64,000 bases of DNA from a bacterium HR40 (GTDB lineage Bacteria > Pseudomonadota > Alphaproteobacteria > Geminicoccales > Geminicoccaceae), in NCBI GenBank assembly GCA_002898275.1, contig BEIQ01000001.1, positions 985,899-1,049,898 of the forward strand, given 5' to 3'. The notes beneath the pieces are model-generated. The model was not told where the DNA came from and did not search any database. It saw nothing but the letters and a program-made list of their open reading frames with translations. The translations under genes and the position numbers were made by a program. This document shows, in pieces, positions 52,316-62,377 of this stretch. How positions within the stretch are numbered: position 1 is the stretch's first letter; every line of letters starts with the position of its first letter.

Positions 52316-53157
52316 AGCGACCGTTGCTCGAGGTCCTGCATTTGAGCATGCGCTTTGGCGGCCTGGTGGCCGTCGACGATCTGAGCTTCACCGCTTTCGA
52401 CCGCGAGATCACGGCCATCATCGGCCCCAATGGGGCGGGCAAGACCACGGTGTTCAATTGCCTCACCGGCTTCTACCGGCCCACCGTGGGTCAGATCACC
52501 TTTCATGGCCATCACGGCCCGGTGCTGCTCGAGCGCATGGATGGCTATCGGATCCCGCGCCAGGGCATCGCCCGGACCTTCCAGAATGTCCGCCTGTTCG
52601 CGCATATGAGCGTGCTCGAGAACCTCGTGGTCGCCCAACACAACGCTCTCATGCGGGCCTCCGGTTACACGCTTTTCGGCCTGCTCGGGCTGCCCGGCTA
52701 CCGGCGGGCCGAAGCGGAGGCGGTGGAACGGGCCCGCTACTGGCTCGAGCGTATGCAGCTCGTCGCGCGCGCCGACTGGGAGGCGGGCAGTCTGCCCTAT
52801 GGCGAGCAGCGCAAGCTCGAGATCGCTCGCGCCATGTGTACCGGCCCCAAGCTCCTGTGCCTCGACGAGCCGGCTGCCGGCCTCAATGCTCGCGAGACCG
52901 CGGAGCTTGCCGATCTCCTGCTCGAGATCCGCGACCGCGAGGGGATCGGCATCCTGCTCATCGAACACGACATGAGCATGGTGATGCGGATATCCGATCA
53001 CGTCGTGGTGATCGACTATGGCCGCAAGATCGCCGACGGTACGCCGGCCGAAGTGCGACGCGATCCAGCGGTCATCAAGGCCTATCTCGGCGAGGCCGAG
53101 GACGAAGCCTTGCCGCAGGACGTGGCCGCCGATCTTGCCCGCGAGGGACGCCTGTGA
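52312..53157 (+). CDS. livG: Branched-chain amino acid ABC transporter ATPase LivG
   Basis: 281-residue ATPase. Walker A GPNGAGKTT, Q-loop ARTFQNVRLFAHMSVLENL, the LivG-type signature LPYGEQRKLEIARA, Walker B LLCLDEPAAGLN and H-loop IEHDMSMVM are intact. The C-terminal tail is acidic. The next gene, livF, starts within its stop codon (TGATG). Confidence 0.95.
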   Translation: MKRPLLEVLHLSMRFGGLVAVDDLSFTAFDREITAIIGPNGAGKTTVFNCLTGFYRPTVGQITFHGHHGPVLLERMDGYRIPRQGIARTFQNVRLFAHMSVLENLVVAQHNALMRASGYTLFGLLGLPGYRRAEAEAVERARYWLERMQLVARADWEAGSLPYGEQRKLEIARAMCTGPKLLCLDEPAAGLNARETAELADLLLEIRDREGIGILLIEHDMSMVMRISDHVVVIDYGRKIADGTPAEVRRDPAVIKAYLGEAEDEALPQDVAADLAREGRL

Positions 53158-53867
53158 TGCTCGAGGTGGAAGATGTGCACACCCGCTACGGCCACATCGA
53201 GGCGCTCAAGGGCGTGAGCCTCGAGGTCCGGCGGGGAGAAATCGTCACCATCATCGGCGCCAACGGTGCCGGCAAGTCGACCCTGCTCATGACGATCTGC
53301 GGCAACCCCCGGGCATCGGCCGGCCGCATCCTCTTCGAGGGCGAGGATATCACCGAGCTCCCGACCTACGAGATCGTCCGCCGCGGCATCAGTCAGGCCC
53401 CGGAGGGCCGGCGGATCTTCCCGCGCATGACGGTGCTCGAGAACCTGCAGATGGGGGCCGTCCCCAACGGCGGCCGCTACTTCGAGGAAGATGTCGAACA
53501 GGTGTTCGAGCTGTTCCCGCGGCTGCGCGAGCGCCAGCATCAGCGCGGCGGTACCCTCTCGGGCGGGGAGCAGCAGATGCTCTGCATCGGCCGGGCGCTG
53601 ATGGCACGGCCGAAGCTCCTGCTGCTCGACGAACCCTCCCTCGGTCTCGCCCCCATGCTGGTGCGGCAGATCTTCCACTCCATCGTCGAAATCAACCGGA
53701 CCCGCGGCCTCACCATTCTGCTGGTGGAGCAGAACGCCTATCAGGCGCTGCGGATTGCCCATCGCGGCTATGTGCTGGCAACCGGGCAGATCGTCATGGA
53801 GGGCACGAGCGCCCAGCTGCTCGCCGACCCCGAGGTCCGCGCCGCCTATCTCGAGGGCGGGCACTGA
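53157..53867 (+). CDS. livF: Branched-chain amino acid ABC transporter ATPase LivF
   Basis: 236-residue second ATPase. Walker A GANGAGKST, signature LSGGEQQML, Walker B LLLLDEPSLGLAP and the H-loop EQNAYQAL (Gln in the usual His place, as in LivF) are present. Start ATG at 53157 overlaps the livG stop; GTG at 53154 is also possible. Confidence 0.95.
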   Translation: MLEVEDVHTRYGHIEALKGVSLEVRRGEIVTIIGANGAGKSTLLMTICGNPRASAGRILFEGEDITELPTYEIVRRGISQAPEGRRIFPRMTVLENLQMGAVPNGGRYFEEDVEQVFELFPRLRERQHQRGGTLSGGEQQMLCIGRALMARPKLLLLDEPSLGLAPMLVRQIFHSIVEINRTRGLTILLVEQNAYQALRIAHRGYVLATGQIVMEGTSAQLLADPEVRAAYLEGGH

Positions 53868-53878
53868 GGACAGAACCG

Positions 53879-54226
53879 ATGCAGGAGTTTCTCGGCACGA
53901 GCCCAGCGGTGTTCCTCGGTCTCACTCTGTTCGTCACCGGCCTGCCGGCGATTCTCGCGGGCCGGGCGCTGGGCGATAGCTGGCGCTCGCCGCGGCAGGT
54001 GGTAGGCGCTTGCGTGGGTCTCGCGCTCGCTCACCGCTTCTTGGTCTACGCCCTGTTCGGTGGGCCGCTGCTCCACCTTCCCGGTTTCGTCGCCGCCCTG
54101 GCGCCGCTGCTCGTCCTCGCTCTGACGAGCTGGCGGATCGCCCGGGTCGCCCGCATGGTGCAGCAGTATCCCTGGCGCTACCGCCGAACCTCCCCCTTCA
54201 CCTACGTCGAGCTCGGCCCCGGTTGA
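53879..54226 (+). CDS. DUF6867 family membrane protein
   Basis: 115-residue protein with about three membrane segments (LGTSPAVFLGLTLFVTGLPAILAG, LVYALFGGPLLHLPGFVAALAPLLVLALTSW) and the family C-terminus RIARVARMVQQYPWRYRRTSPFTYVE. This small protein regularly ends liv operons in alphaproteobacteria, so a role in that transporter is likely but unproven. It is 11 bases after livF. Its 3' end overlaps convergent plsY by 25 bases. Confidence 0.8.
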   Translation: MQEFLGTSPAVFLGLTLFVTGLPAILAGRALGDSWRSPRQVVGACVGLALAHRFLVYALFGGPLLHLPGFVAALAPLLVLALTSWRIARVARMVQQYPWRYRRTSPFTYVELGPG

Positions 54227-54846
54227 CCCCATCGCCATTCGAACCGGTTCTCGGTCCCGGCGAGCAGTCGCCGGATATTGTCGGAATGGCGGACCAGCAC
54301 GATCGCGGCGAAGAACACATAGAGTTCCGCCGCCTGCAGGTCGCCAAGCAGCAAGGCGAGAATGGGTGCCAGCACGGCGGCGCTGATCGAGGCCAAGGAG
54401 ACATAGCGGCTGGCGACCAGGATGGCGACGAATACGCCGGCGAGCAACAACAGCAAGAAAGGGGTGAAGGCCGCCACCGCGCCGGTGGCGGTCGCCACCC
54501 CTTTGCCGCCGCGAAACCGCAGCCACACTGGAAAACAGTGCCCGAGGACGGCGCCGAGGCCAGCGACCATCGCTCCACCCGCGCCGATCCAGGCGTCGGC
54601 AAGGGCGACCGGCAGCAACCCCTTGAGGATGTCGGCGATCAGGGTCGCGGCGGCGAGTCCCTTGCGGCCGGTGCGGAGCACGTTGGTGGCGCCGATGTTG
54701 CCCGAGCCGACGCGCCGGATATCGCCGGCCCCGGCCCATCGCGTGAAGATGAGGCCGAAGGGAAGCGAGCCCAGCAGATAGCCGCCGCCGAATGCGAGGA
54801 TCAGGGAAAACCAGGATCCGGGAACAGGGAGCGGTTGGTCGAACAT
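54202..54846 (-). CDS. plsY: Glycerol-3-phosphate acyltransferase PlsY
   Basis: 214-residue membrane acyltransferase that uses acyl-phosphate to acylate glycerol-3-phosphate, the first step of phospholipid synthesis. Signature motifs are GYLLGSLPFGLIFTR, VGSGNIGATNVLRTG, GHCFPVWLRFRGGKGVAT and the last loop RHSDNIRRLLAGTE. Five hydrophobic segments. plsX is not adjacent. The start overlaps the 3' end of the racemase-like gene by 46 bases, and the 3' end overlaps DUF6867. Confidence 0.93.
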   Translation of the reverse strand: MFDQPLPVPGSWFSLILAFGGGYLLGSLPFGLIFTRWAGAGDIRRVGSGNIGATNVLRTGRKGLAAATLIADILKGLLPVALADAWIGAGGAMVAGLGAVLGHCFPVWLRFRGGKGVATATGAVAAFTPFLLLLLAGVFVAILVASRYVSLASISAAVLAPILALLLGDLQAAELYVFFAAIVLVRHSDNIRRLLAGTENRFEWRWGQPGPSST

Positions 54847-55577
54847 ACCGCCAGGTCCTCCCGATGAAAATGACGGCGGGGTGCCAGTCCTTGCCGGAAC
54901 CAGCACACCAGACTCACCATGTCGAACACCGGCCGTGCCACTTGCCGGGCTATGGCGGCAGCGAACGGACACATATTCGTGCACTCGAGGACGATGGCGG
55001 CGACCTCCGGATAGCACCGCACCAGTCTGTCCGCCGCAACGAGCAGATCGTGCTCCGCCGCCTCGATGTCCATCGTCGGCCGATCGCCCAAGATGGCGCG
55101 CGCGAATTCGCCCTCGGGCGGACAGCCGACCACTGGCGCATCGACCGGTACACCGGCAGCCCGCAAATGGTCGGCCGACAGATCCTCGGCCGAGATGGTG
55201 AGAATACCGACCCTCCGTCCCGGTGGCAGCAAGGCTTGGACGAGGGGCACCTGGAGGAGACTCGAGGTCGCGACCGGCACGGACAGCGCGGCCTGGAGCG
55301 CCTGTTGCTGGAGGACGAGGAAACCGCAGTTGGTGACGATGCCGTCCGCTCCCGCGGCGACGAGCTCGCGCCCGGCAGCGACGAAGGCTTCGAGCAAACC
55401 CTCGGCGCGATGCCGAACCACCCGCTCGGGCGTGGCACCTGGAACGACTCGGTAGAGGACGGGAAAAGGCCAAGTGGCGGCATGGCCGACATCGCCTGGA
55501 AGACGCGGGAAACGCGCCTCCAGCAGCAGAATGCCGACCTGGGCGCCGTAGACGGCCTTGCCGCCTTCGACGATCAC
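54801..55577 (-). CDS. Asp/Glu/hydantoin racemase superfamily protein
   Basis: 258-residue cofactor-independent racemase-like protein. Two Cys at conserved positions serve as acid and base: Cys84 (IVTNCGFLVL) and Cys199 (VLECTNMCPF). VGILLLEARFPRLPGDVGH opens the fold, and a second half starts near RRVGILTISAEDL. Related proteins include aspartate, glutamate and maleate isomerases; the substrate is unknown. The 3' end runs 46 bases into plsY in another frame; an alternative plsY start downstream would reduce this. Confidence 0.78.
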   Translation of the reverse strand: MIVEGGKAVYGAQVGILLLEARFPRLPGDVGHAATWPFPVLYRVVPGATPERVVRHRAEGLLEAFVAAGRELVAAGADGIVTNCGFLVLQQQALQAALSVPVATSSLLQVPLVQALLPPGRRVGILTISAEDLSADHLRAAGVPVDAPVVGCPPEGEFARAILGDRPTMDIEAAEHDLLVAADRLVRCYPEVAAIVLECTNMCPFAAAIARQVARPVFDMVSLVCWFRQGLAPRRHFHREDLAVCSTNRSLFPDPGFP

Positions 55578-55682
55578 TCCCCCCTCCCTCCGCTCGACGG
55601 AGGCTCATGCTTAATAGGTGGAGCAGCCGCCGCTGCCAAGCCTCCCGCGACCGGCTGTCCACCCCGCAACGGCAGACCGTCG

Positions 55683-58211
55683 CTATCCCTGCACCGTGGC
55701 GGATCGTCCAGGAAACCGCGCCGGTGACGGCGAGGTCGCGGCTTCCGCTCTGTCGCCTCCTGAGCCGCGGGGGCTCGGGCCGACACGCAGGGGCCCGGCC
55801 TCCACGAGCGAAGCGAGACGGGTAAACGGAACGGGTGGCGACCACAGCCAACCCTGGCCGTCCTCGACGCCGAGCTGCGAGAGATAGGCCGCCTGTTCCA
55901 GGCGCTCCACCCCCTCGGCCACGAGCGGTAGACCGAACGCGCGGGCGAGCCCGACGATCGCCTCGACGATGGCTCGGTCCTCGGCATGGTCCGGCAACTC
56001 GCGCACGAACGCGCGGTCGAGTTTCAGGCGATGGACGGGAAAGCGCTTCAGATAGATGAGGGAGGAATAGCCGGTACCGAAGTCGTCGATCGACAGTTGC
56101 ACGCCGATGTCTCTGAGCTGCTCGATGGTGGCGAGGACGTCGCCGCTCCGCTCGAGCAGCACGCGCTCGGTGATCTCGAGCTCGAGGGCAGCCGGCGGCA
56201 GCTGGTGCCGGGCGAGGAGATCGGCGACCTCGCCGGCGTAGCCGGGGTCGGCGAGCTCGAGCGGCGAGACATTGATCGCCACCCGCAGGCTCCGCCCGGC
56301 GAGCTGGCGCAGGCGCGCGAGATCGTCGAGGGCACGCTCCAGCACCCAGCGCCCGAGTTCGCGGATGAGCCCGCTTTCCTCCGCAACCGCCACGAAGAGG
56401 TCGGGCGGCACCGGCTCGGGACTGTCCTTGGGCCAGCGGACCAGCGCCTCCGCCCCGACCATGCGACCGCTCGCCAGCTCCACCACCGGTTGGTAGTGCA
56501 GCTCGAGCGTCCCTTCGGCCAGATGGTGGCGCAGGGCGGCTTCGACCGCCCGGCGTTCCTCCACACCCTCGGCCATGGTCGGATCGAACGTCGCCCAACA
56601 GCCGCGACCGAGCGCTTTTGCCCGATAGAGAGCCATATCCGCGGCGGCCAGCAAGGCGGTGGAGTTCCGGGCGTGCTCGGGAGCGACGGCGACGCCCATG
56701 GAAGCCCCGATCCGGCAGGTGCGTCCGTCCACCACCACCGGTCGTGCGAGAGCGGCGACGAGCCGTGCCGCCACCGCTTCGGCTCCCACGACGCTCGCCA
56801 GATGCGGGAGCACCACCGCGAACTCGTCGCCGCCGACGCGGCCGACGGTATCGCAGCTTCGCAGTTCCCCTCTGAGGCGATCGGCCACGGCTTGCAGTAC
56901 CCGATCCCCGAAGCCGTGGCCGAAGCTGTCGTTGAGACCCTTGAAGCCATCGAGATCGAGGAGGAGCAGACCCGCGCAGTGACCATCCCGGCCAGCGAGC
57001 CGAATCGCTTGCTCCAGGCGATCGAAGAACAAGGCGCGGTTCGCCAGACCGGTCAACGGGTCGTGGCGCGCGAGAAAGACGAGCCGTTCCTGGTTTCGTC
57101 GCCGTTCCGTCACGTCGGTGCCGAGGAGCAAGACCGCTCGTTCGCCTCGATCGACGATGGTGCTCGCTCGCACTTCCACCCAACGCTCGATACCGTCGGC
57201 ACGCCGGATGCGCATCTCGACGGGCGGTACCGCCTCGTTGCGGGCGAGCGCTTGCCAACGCTCGCGGATGCGATCGTGCTCCGCGCGATCCACGAACTCC
57301 AACACCGACCGGCCCACCAGTTCGGCGCCAGTCGGGAAGCCGAGGAGAGCTGCCGCACTCGGATTGGCGTAGCGGATCCGACCGTCGACATGGACGACCA
57401 CCGCATCGGGCGCGAGCTCGACCAGGCGGCGGTAGCGCTCCTCGCTTTCCCGCAGCGCGATCTCGGCCTCTTTTTCGGCCGTGATGTCGCGGGCAGTACC
57501 GCGATAACCGAGGAATCTGCCATCGTCATCGAACACTGGCTTGCCGCTGGTGGCAATCCAGTGATCGCCCTTCGGCCCGCGCCGCTTGAACTCGAAATTC
57601 CGAAACGGCAAGCGACTGTGCATGAGCCGCATGTTCTCGGCCACGGCTGCCGGATCGCTGTCGGGAGCGGCGATTTCGGCTCGAGTCTTGCCATAATGCC
57701 ATTCCGCCGGCACCCCCGTCTTGGTCTCGACGTTCGACGACAGCCATCTGAAGCGCAGATCGGGCCCGGTTTCCCAGAACCAGTCCGACGCGAGTTCCGC
57801 GAAGTCGCGCAGTCGCTGCTCCTCGTGCCGACGTTCGCTGACGTCGCGGATGACGGCGAGGAGCGCCGGTTGACCGCGATGGTGGACGAAACTCGGGCGT
57901 CCCTCCCCCCAGAACGAGGAGCCGTCCAAGCGCAGCCAGCGCAATTCGGCGGGTGGCTCCGGCTGGCGGCGAGCGAGCACTCGGCGCGTGCGCTGGCGCG
58001 CGAGCGGGCGCGATTGCGGATGCACCAGGATCAAAGCTGGCCTGCCGATCAGAGCCTGGGGGTCCGGTGCCGCGAACAGACGGGCAGCGCTCGCATTGGC
58101 GAAGACGATGCGACCGCGGACGTGGACGATCACCGCCTCGGGCAGCGCCTCGACGAGCGTACGCCACCACTCCGCCGTACCCTCTTCCCGCAGCGGCACC
58201 TCCTGCCGCAT
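55683..58211 (-). CDS. PAS-PAS-PAS-GGDEF-EAL cyclic-di-GMP protein
   Basis: 842-residue soluble signalling protein. Three PAS domains span about 15-128, 135-250 and 258-370; GGDEF covers about 383-540 with GGDEF at 460-464 and the allosteric inhibitory site RSCD at 451-454; EAL covers about 555-810 with EAL at 588-590. Catalytic-motif residues appear intact in both enzyme domains, so it may both make and break cyclic-di-GMP. No membrane segment, so sensing is cytoplasmic, via the PAS domains; the ligand is unknown. A Pro/Ser-rich C-terminal tail of about 35 residues is unconserved. Confidence 0.9.
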   Translation of the reverse strand: MRQEVPLREEGTAEWWRTLVEALPEAVIVHVRGRIVFANASAARLFAAPDPQALIGRPALILVHPQSRPLARQRTRRVLARRQPEPPAELRWLRLDGSSFWGEGRPSFVHHRGQPALLAVIRDVSERRHEEQRLRDFAELASDWFWETGPDLRFRWLSSNVETKTGVPAEWHYGKTRAEIAAPDSDPAAVAENMRLMHSRLPFRNFEFKRRGPKGDHWIATSGKPVFDDDGRFLGYRGTARDITAEKEAEIALRESEERYRRLVELAPDAVVVHVDGRIRYANPSAAALLGFPTGAELVGRSVLEFVDRAEHDRIRERWQALARNEAVPPVEMRIRRADGIERWVEVRASTIVDRGERAVLLLGTDVTERRRNQERLVFLARHDPLTGLANRALFFDRLEQAIRLAGRDGHCAGLLLLDLDGFKGLNDSFGHGFGDRVLQAVADRLRGELRSCDTVGRVGGDEFAVVLPHLASVVGAEAVAARLVAALARPVVVDGRTCRIGASMGVAVAPEHARNSTALLAAADMALYRAKALGRGCWATFDPTMAEGVEERRAVEAALRHHLAEGTLELHYQPVVELASGRMVGAEALVRWPKDSPEPVPPDLFVAVAEESGLIRELGRWVLERALDDLARLRQLAGRSLRVAINVSPLELADPGYAGEVADLLARHQLPPAALELEITERVLLERSGDVLATIEQLRDIGVQLSIDDFGTGYSSLIYLKRFPVHRLKLDRAFVRELPDHAEDRAIVEAIVGLARAFGLPLVAEGVERLEQAAYLSQLGVEDGQGWLWSPPVPFTRLASLVEAGPLRVGPSPRGSGGDRAEAATSPSPARFPGRSATVQG

Positions 58212-58319
58212 GTCGACTCCCGTCCGGCCGTTTCGTGCGAATTCGTCTAATGGCGCGATTTCGTTAATATCAGGTTGCGCGCGAGGCGAAAAGTCGACGA
58301 GGTGGCGGGGGAAGAGGAC

Positions 58320-60197
58320 TCAGGCCACCCGAGCCCGGGCGCGGCGCCCTCGGCTGCGGTCGCGTTTGGGATCGAAGAGGTCCGACAGTTGATCCAGCAT
58401 AGCGCCGCCGAGCTGCTCGGGGTCGCTGATGGTGACTGCCCGGCGGTAGTAGCGAGTGACGTCGTGACCGATGCCGATGGCGAGCAACTCCACGTCGGAA
58501 TGTTGCTCGATCCAGCGGATCACCTCTCGCAAGTGGCGTTCGAGATAATTGCCGGGGTTGGTCGAGAGAGTGCTGTCGTCGACCGGCGCGCCGTCCGAGA
58601 TGACCATGAGAATGCGCCGCCGCTCCGGCCGGGCGAGCAGACGGTGGTGGGCCCAGAGGATGGCCTCGCCGTCGATGTTCTCCTTGAGCAGCCCCTCGCG
58701 CAGCATCAGGCCGAGCGCCCGCCGTGCACGTCGCCAAGGGGCATCCGCCGCTTTGTAGACGATGTGGCGCAGATCGTTGAGACGTCCGGGATTGGGCGGT
58801 TTTCCCGCACGCAGCCAGGCCTCGCGCGCCTGTCCGCCCTTCCAGGCGCGGGTGGTGAAACCCAGAATCTCGACCTTCACTCCGCAGCGCTCGAGCGTGC
58901 GGGCGAGGATCTCCGCACTCATCGCCGCGACCGCGATCGGCCGCCCTCGCATGGAGCCGGAGTTGTCGATGAGCAACGAGACCACGGTGTCGCGGAATTC
59001 GATTTCTCGCTCCTGCTTGTAGGAAAGCGGCGTCAGAGGGTTGACGACGACTCGCGCGAGTCGAGCAGTGTCGAGAATCCCCTCTTCGAGATCGAACATC
59101 CAGGAGCGCCGCTGCTGGGCGAGAAGCCGTCGTTGCAACCGGTTGGCCATGCGGGCGATCATGCCCTGGTAGCGGGCGAGGTACTGATCGAGCTGGGCGC
59201 GGAGCCGGGCGAGCTCGCTCGGGCCGCACAGTTCCTCGGCGTGCACCACCTCGTCGAACTCGGTGGTGAACACCCGGTAGGCGAGGGACTCCCCTCCAGG
59301 TGGCAAGAAACGCGGGCGGTTCGGGCGCGAGTCGTCGCCCTCTCGTTCGCCCTCCTGCGGTCGCTCGCGCGCATCCGCACGCTCCGCCTGCGCCGCTGCG
59401 TCTTCGCCCGCCTCGCCTTCGCCGCGGTCGTCGGGCGTTTCCGACTCGGCTTCGCCCTCGCTCTCGGTTTCCCCGCCCTCGCCGCGGTTTTCGCTTCGCT
59501 CCCGGCTCTCCTCGCCGGCCTGTTCCGGATCGGGCTGCTCGGGCCGTTCCTCGAGCTCCTCGCCCATGCCGAGATCGGCGAGCAGACCGCGCACCCGCAT
59601 GGCGAAGCGCTGCTGGTCGTCGATCGCCGCGCCGAGCTCGGGCAGTTGCGGGTCGACCTTCTCTTCCAGCCAGCCGCGCCATGCCTCGAGCTGGATCCGC
59701 TGCAGCGGGCTCAACTCGTAGCCGAGCCATCGCTCGCGCGCGTAGAGCTCGATGATCTCGACGAGGTTGGCATCGCGGCCTACCTGTTCGCCCATCGCCG
59801 AACCATGGCGCAGGCGGAACAGCTGTTCGAGATTGCGTCGCACCCCCGTCCAGCGTCGGCCCCCCAGCGCCTCGAGGCGGAGCCGTTCCAGCGTCTCGTA
59901 GACCTGGCGGCCCGTCTCGTTCTGCGGCAGGAAGCGACGATGGGTGGCGGCGTCGTGGAAGCGCACCCGCAGGGCGGCGAGATCCGCTTCACCTCGCAGC
60001 CGATCGATGTCGGTGCGCGGCAGGTCCGGACGCGGCGGCGCGAGGCGCACCACCGCCTGGGTTTCCACCGGCTCGTTGCGGCGCCGAGCGAAGGCGACGG
60101 TCAAATCCCGCCGCCCGGAGATGGCGCGCGTCGCTGCGCCGATCGCCCGTTCGAGCTGCTCGACGAGCCCCTCCGAGCGAGATCCGGAAGCGTTCAC
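58320..60197 (-). CDS. cobT: Aerobic cobaltochelatase subunit CobT
   Basis: 625-residue subunit of the CobNST complex that inserts cobalt into hydrogenobyrinate a,c-diamide in aerobic B12 synthesis. An N-terminal domain is followed by an acidic Glu/Gly-rich linker (about 230-310) and a C-terminal von Willebrand-type domain with the metal-binding MIDAS motif [11 protein letters not shown] at 60197 is taken as the start; it lies 20 bases after cobS. cobN and other cob genes are not in the window, so the chelatase depends on another locus. Confidence 0.9.
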   Translation of the reverse strand: MNASGSRSEGLVEQLERAIGAATRAISGRRDLTVAFARRRNEPVETQAVVRLAPPRPDLPRTDIDRLRGEADLAALRVRFHDAATHRRFLPQNETGRQVYETLERLRLEALGGRRWTGVRRNLEQLFRLRHGSAMGEQVGRDANLVEIIELYARERWLGYELSPLQRIQLEAWRGWLEEKVDPQLPELGAAIDDQQRFAMRVRGLLADLGMGEELEERPEQPDPEQAGEESRERSENRGEGGETESEGEAESETPDDRGEGEAGEDAAAQAERADARERPQEGEREGDDSRPNRPRFLPPGGESLAYRVFTTEFDEVVHAEELCGPSELARLRAQLDQYLARYQGMIARMANRLQRRLLAQQRRSWMFDLEEGILDTARLARVVVNPLTPLSYKQEREIEFRDTVVSLLIDNSGSMRGRPIAVAAMSAEILARTLERCGVKVEILGFTTRAWKGGQAREAWLRAGKPPNPGRLNDLRHIVYKAADAPWRRARRALGLMLREGLLKENIDGEAILWAHHRLLARPERRRILMVISDGAPVDDSTLSTNPGNYLERHLREVIRWIEQHSDVELLAIGIGHDVTRYYRRAVTISDPEQLGGAMLDQLSDLFDPKRDRSRGRRARARVA

Positions 60198-60217
60198 GTC
60201 GACGATCTCTGTGCTGA

Positions 60218-61282
60218 TCAGGCAGGGACCCGAGCCGCGACCGACTCCGGCAGCTCGATGCCGAAGCAGCGCTGGAAGTATTCCGCCACGAGCGGACGTT
60301 CCGCCTCGTCGCACTTGTTGAGGAACGTCAAGCGGAAGGCTAGGCCGACATCGCCAAAGATTTCGGCATTCTCCGCCCAGGTGATCACGGTCCTCGGCGA
60401 CATGACGGTGGAGATGTCACCGTTGATGAAGCCACGCCGAGTGAGTTCGGCGACGTGGACCATCCGCTCGACGATGCGCCGCCGTTCCGGACTGGCGTAG
60501 GAGGGGCATTTGGCCAAGACGATCCGGCACTCCGTCTCGTGTGGCAGGTAGTTGAGCTGGACCACGATACTCCAGCGGTCCATTTGCCCTTGGTTGATCT
60601 GCTGGGTGCCGTGATAGAGGCCGCTCGTGTCGCCGAGACCGACCGTGTTGGCGGTGGCGAACAGGCGGAAGCAGCGATGCGGCCGGATGACGCGGTTCTG
60701 GTCGAGCAGGGTCATCCGTCCCTGCGCCTCGAGCACCCGTTGGATCACGAACATCACGTCGGGCCGCCCGGCATCGTATTCGTCGAAGACGAGAGCCACC
60801 GGCCGCTGCAAGGCCCACGGCAGGATCCCTTCGCGATACTCCGTGACCTGCTTGCCCTCGCGCAGCACGATCGCATCCTTGCCGACGAGATCGATACGGC
60901 TGATGTGGCTGTCGAGATTGACGCGGATACAAGGCCAGTTGAGGCGCGCGGCGACCTGCTCGATGTGCGTCGACTTGCCGGTGCCGTGATAGCCCTGGAT
61001 CAGCACCCGGCGATTGTGTTGGAAGCCAGCCAGGATGGCGAGGGTGGTATCACGGTCGAACTGATAGGTCGGATCGAGGTCGGGCACGTACTCCGTCTTC
61101 AAGGAGAAGCCGCGCACCGTCAGGTCGGCATCGATGCCGAACGTGTCGCGCACCGACAGCTCTCGATCGGGCACTTCCGGCAGGCCCAGGGAATAGTCAT
61201 GCTCGTCGCGAACGCTCGTGTGACCCGTCAAGATGCGCTCCCCCGAAGAACCGTGGACCGCTGCCGCGGCCGGAGCCAGCAC
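60218..61282 (-). CDS. cobS: Aerobic cobaltochelatase subunit CobS
   Basis: AAA+ ATPase (354 residues as drawn). Walker [10 protein letters not shown], Walker [15 protein letters not shown], the sensor [10 protein letters not shown] and CobS segment [15 protein letters not shown] are present. GTG at 61282 starts four bases after the J-domain gene; TTG at 61231, with GGGGGAG six bases upstream, gives 337 residues, closer to the family, and may be the true start. Works with CobT and CobN. Confidence 0.93.
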   Translation of the reverse strand: MLAPAAAAVHGSSGERILTGHTSVRDEHDYSLGLPEVPDRELSVRDTFGIDADLTVRGFSLKTEYVPDLDPTYQFDRDTTLAILAGFQHNRRVLIQGYHGTGKSTHIEQVAARLNWPCIRVNLDSHISRIDLVGKDAIVLREGKQVTEYREGILPWALQRPVALVFDEYDAGRPDVMFVIQRVLEAQGRMTLLDQNRVIRPHRCFRLFATANTVGLGDTSGLYHGTQQINQGQMDRWSIVVQLNYLPHETECRIVLAKCPSYASPERRRIVERMVHVAELTRRGFINGDISTVMSPRTVITWAENAEIFGDVGLAFRLTFLNKCDEAERPLVAEYFQRCFGIELPESVAARVPA

Positions 61283-61286
61283 CGCC

Positions 61287-61883
61287 TCAACGCCGGGGCG
61301 GAGCCTCGGGCTCGTAGAGCCGCTCCGCCACGAGGTATGTGTACGCCTCGACGATCGACTTCAAGCGCTCCTCGGCGGCCTTGTCGCCACCGTTGAGATC
61401 GGGATGGTATTTCTTGACCAGCAGCTTGTAGCGACGCTTGAGCTCGGCGAGCGTAAAGGGTGGCTCGAGCCCCAGCACGTCCATCATCATCTGCGCCCGC
61501 GTGCGCCGACGCCGTTGGGGCCGCTCGGCTTCCTCGCCCAACAGTCGGTGCGGGTCGTGGAAGCGAAAGCCCGTTCCGGTAAAGCCGGCGCCGAGACGCC
61601 AGGTCGGTCGGTGCCAGGTGTAATCGGCGGCTCGATGGGCCTCGATTTCGGCCGCGCTCATACCGGCGAAATAGTCCCAGCGCCGGTTGTATTCGCGCAC
61701 GTGTTCGAGGCAGAACCAGATGAAGTTCCGCAGCTCCTCGCGCGAGCGTGGTGCCGGGTAACGGCCCGGCCGAGCGCAGCCTGGCCAGGCGCAACTCGGT
61801 TCGGATGCGCCTTCGCGAAAGGGGCGCAGGCGGACTGCCGCCATGCGCTCCTCATACTTGGGCTGTCGCCGTCCGTCGCTCAT
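61287..61883 (-). CDS. J-domain protein beside cobS
   Basis: 198-residue protein with a C-terminal J domain (about 134-195: [26 protein letters not shown] with the HPD motif, then [15 protein letters not shown]). The N-terminal part has a Cys pair ([15 protein letters not shown]) and [23 protein letters not shown], seen in alphaproteobacterial DnaJ-like proteins linked to cobST. ATG at 61883. It may help assemble the chelatase, but this is inferred from position only. Confidence 0.83.
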   Translation of the reverse strand: MSDGRRQPKYEERMAAVRLRPFREGASEPSCAWPGCARPGRYPAPRSREELRNFIWFCLEHVREYNRRWDYFAGMSAAEIEAHRAADYTWHRPTWRLGAGFTGTGFRFHDPHRLLGEEAERPQRRRRTRAQMMMDVLGLEPPFTLAELKRRYKLLVKKYHPDLNGGDKAAEERLKSIVEAYTYLVAERLYEPEAPPRR

Positions 61884-61945
61884 GATCCGGTTATGGCGCT
61901 GCCCGAACCGCCCGGCAACGGCGTCCGACGAACCGACCGCAGCGC

Positions 61946-62377
61946 TCATGGCGGCTCGGGATAAGGACCGCCGAACAGGTCGCCGAGGGCGCGGCGAGCC
62001 AACCGCCGCAGCCGGCGACGCCGCAGATGCTCGGGCCGATCGTGACGCAGGTGGCAACGCTGGCACAGCGCCTGCAGATTGCGCGGACGATTGTTGGTAG
62101 GATCGTGATCGAGATGGGCCACGCCGAGGAGGATCCAGCGCTCGCGCCCACTCGCCCAGTGCACCAGATCCGGCCATGCCGAGGGCCGGCCGTCATCGTC
62201 TCGCCAGATGCCGGTCAGCGGGTCGAGCCAGCGGCCATCGGCGAGCTGCCAGAGACGCGTACCGTGGGGTCTGCCGCAGCTCTCGCAGCGGCCGCGGGCA
62301 CGGTCGAAGCGGATCCTGCGGCTCAAGATCGGCCAGTCGATCGGATAGAGCCAGCGGAGTTCGGGACGAATGGGCAC
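61946..62377 (-). CDS. HNH endonuclease family protein
   Basis: 143-residue protein with a zinc-ribbon HNH module: CESCGRPHG (two Cys), LGVAHLDHDPTNNRPRNLQALCQRCHLRHD (the HNH core with two more Cys). The catalytic first His is in AHLDHD. There is no other domain; it may be a stand-alone nuclease or a remnant of a mobile gene, though no such element is visible. GTG at 62377 overlaps by eight bases with the divergent cyclase start, so one start may be misplaced. Confidence 0.78.
   Translation of the reverse strand: MPIRPELRWLYPIDWPILSRRIRFDRARGRCESCGRPHGTRLWQLADGRWLDPLTGIWRDDDGRPSAWPDLVHWASGRERWILLGVAHLDHDPTNNRPRNLQALCQRCHLRHDRPEHLRRRRLRRLARRALGDLFGGPYPEPP

Noticed and set aside
60198-61300. 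Cobalamin riboswitch before cobS/cobT
   Set aside because: There is no intergenic space: the genes abut the J-domain gene, and no B12-box-like sequence was seen.
61946-62377. HNH gene as evidence of a prophage
   Set aside because: There is no terminase, capsid, integrase or attachment site nearby; flanking genes are ordinary chromosomal ones.
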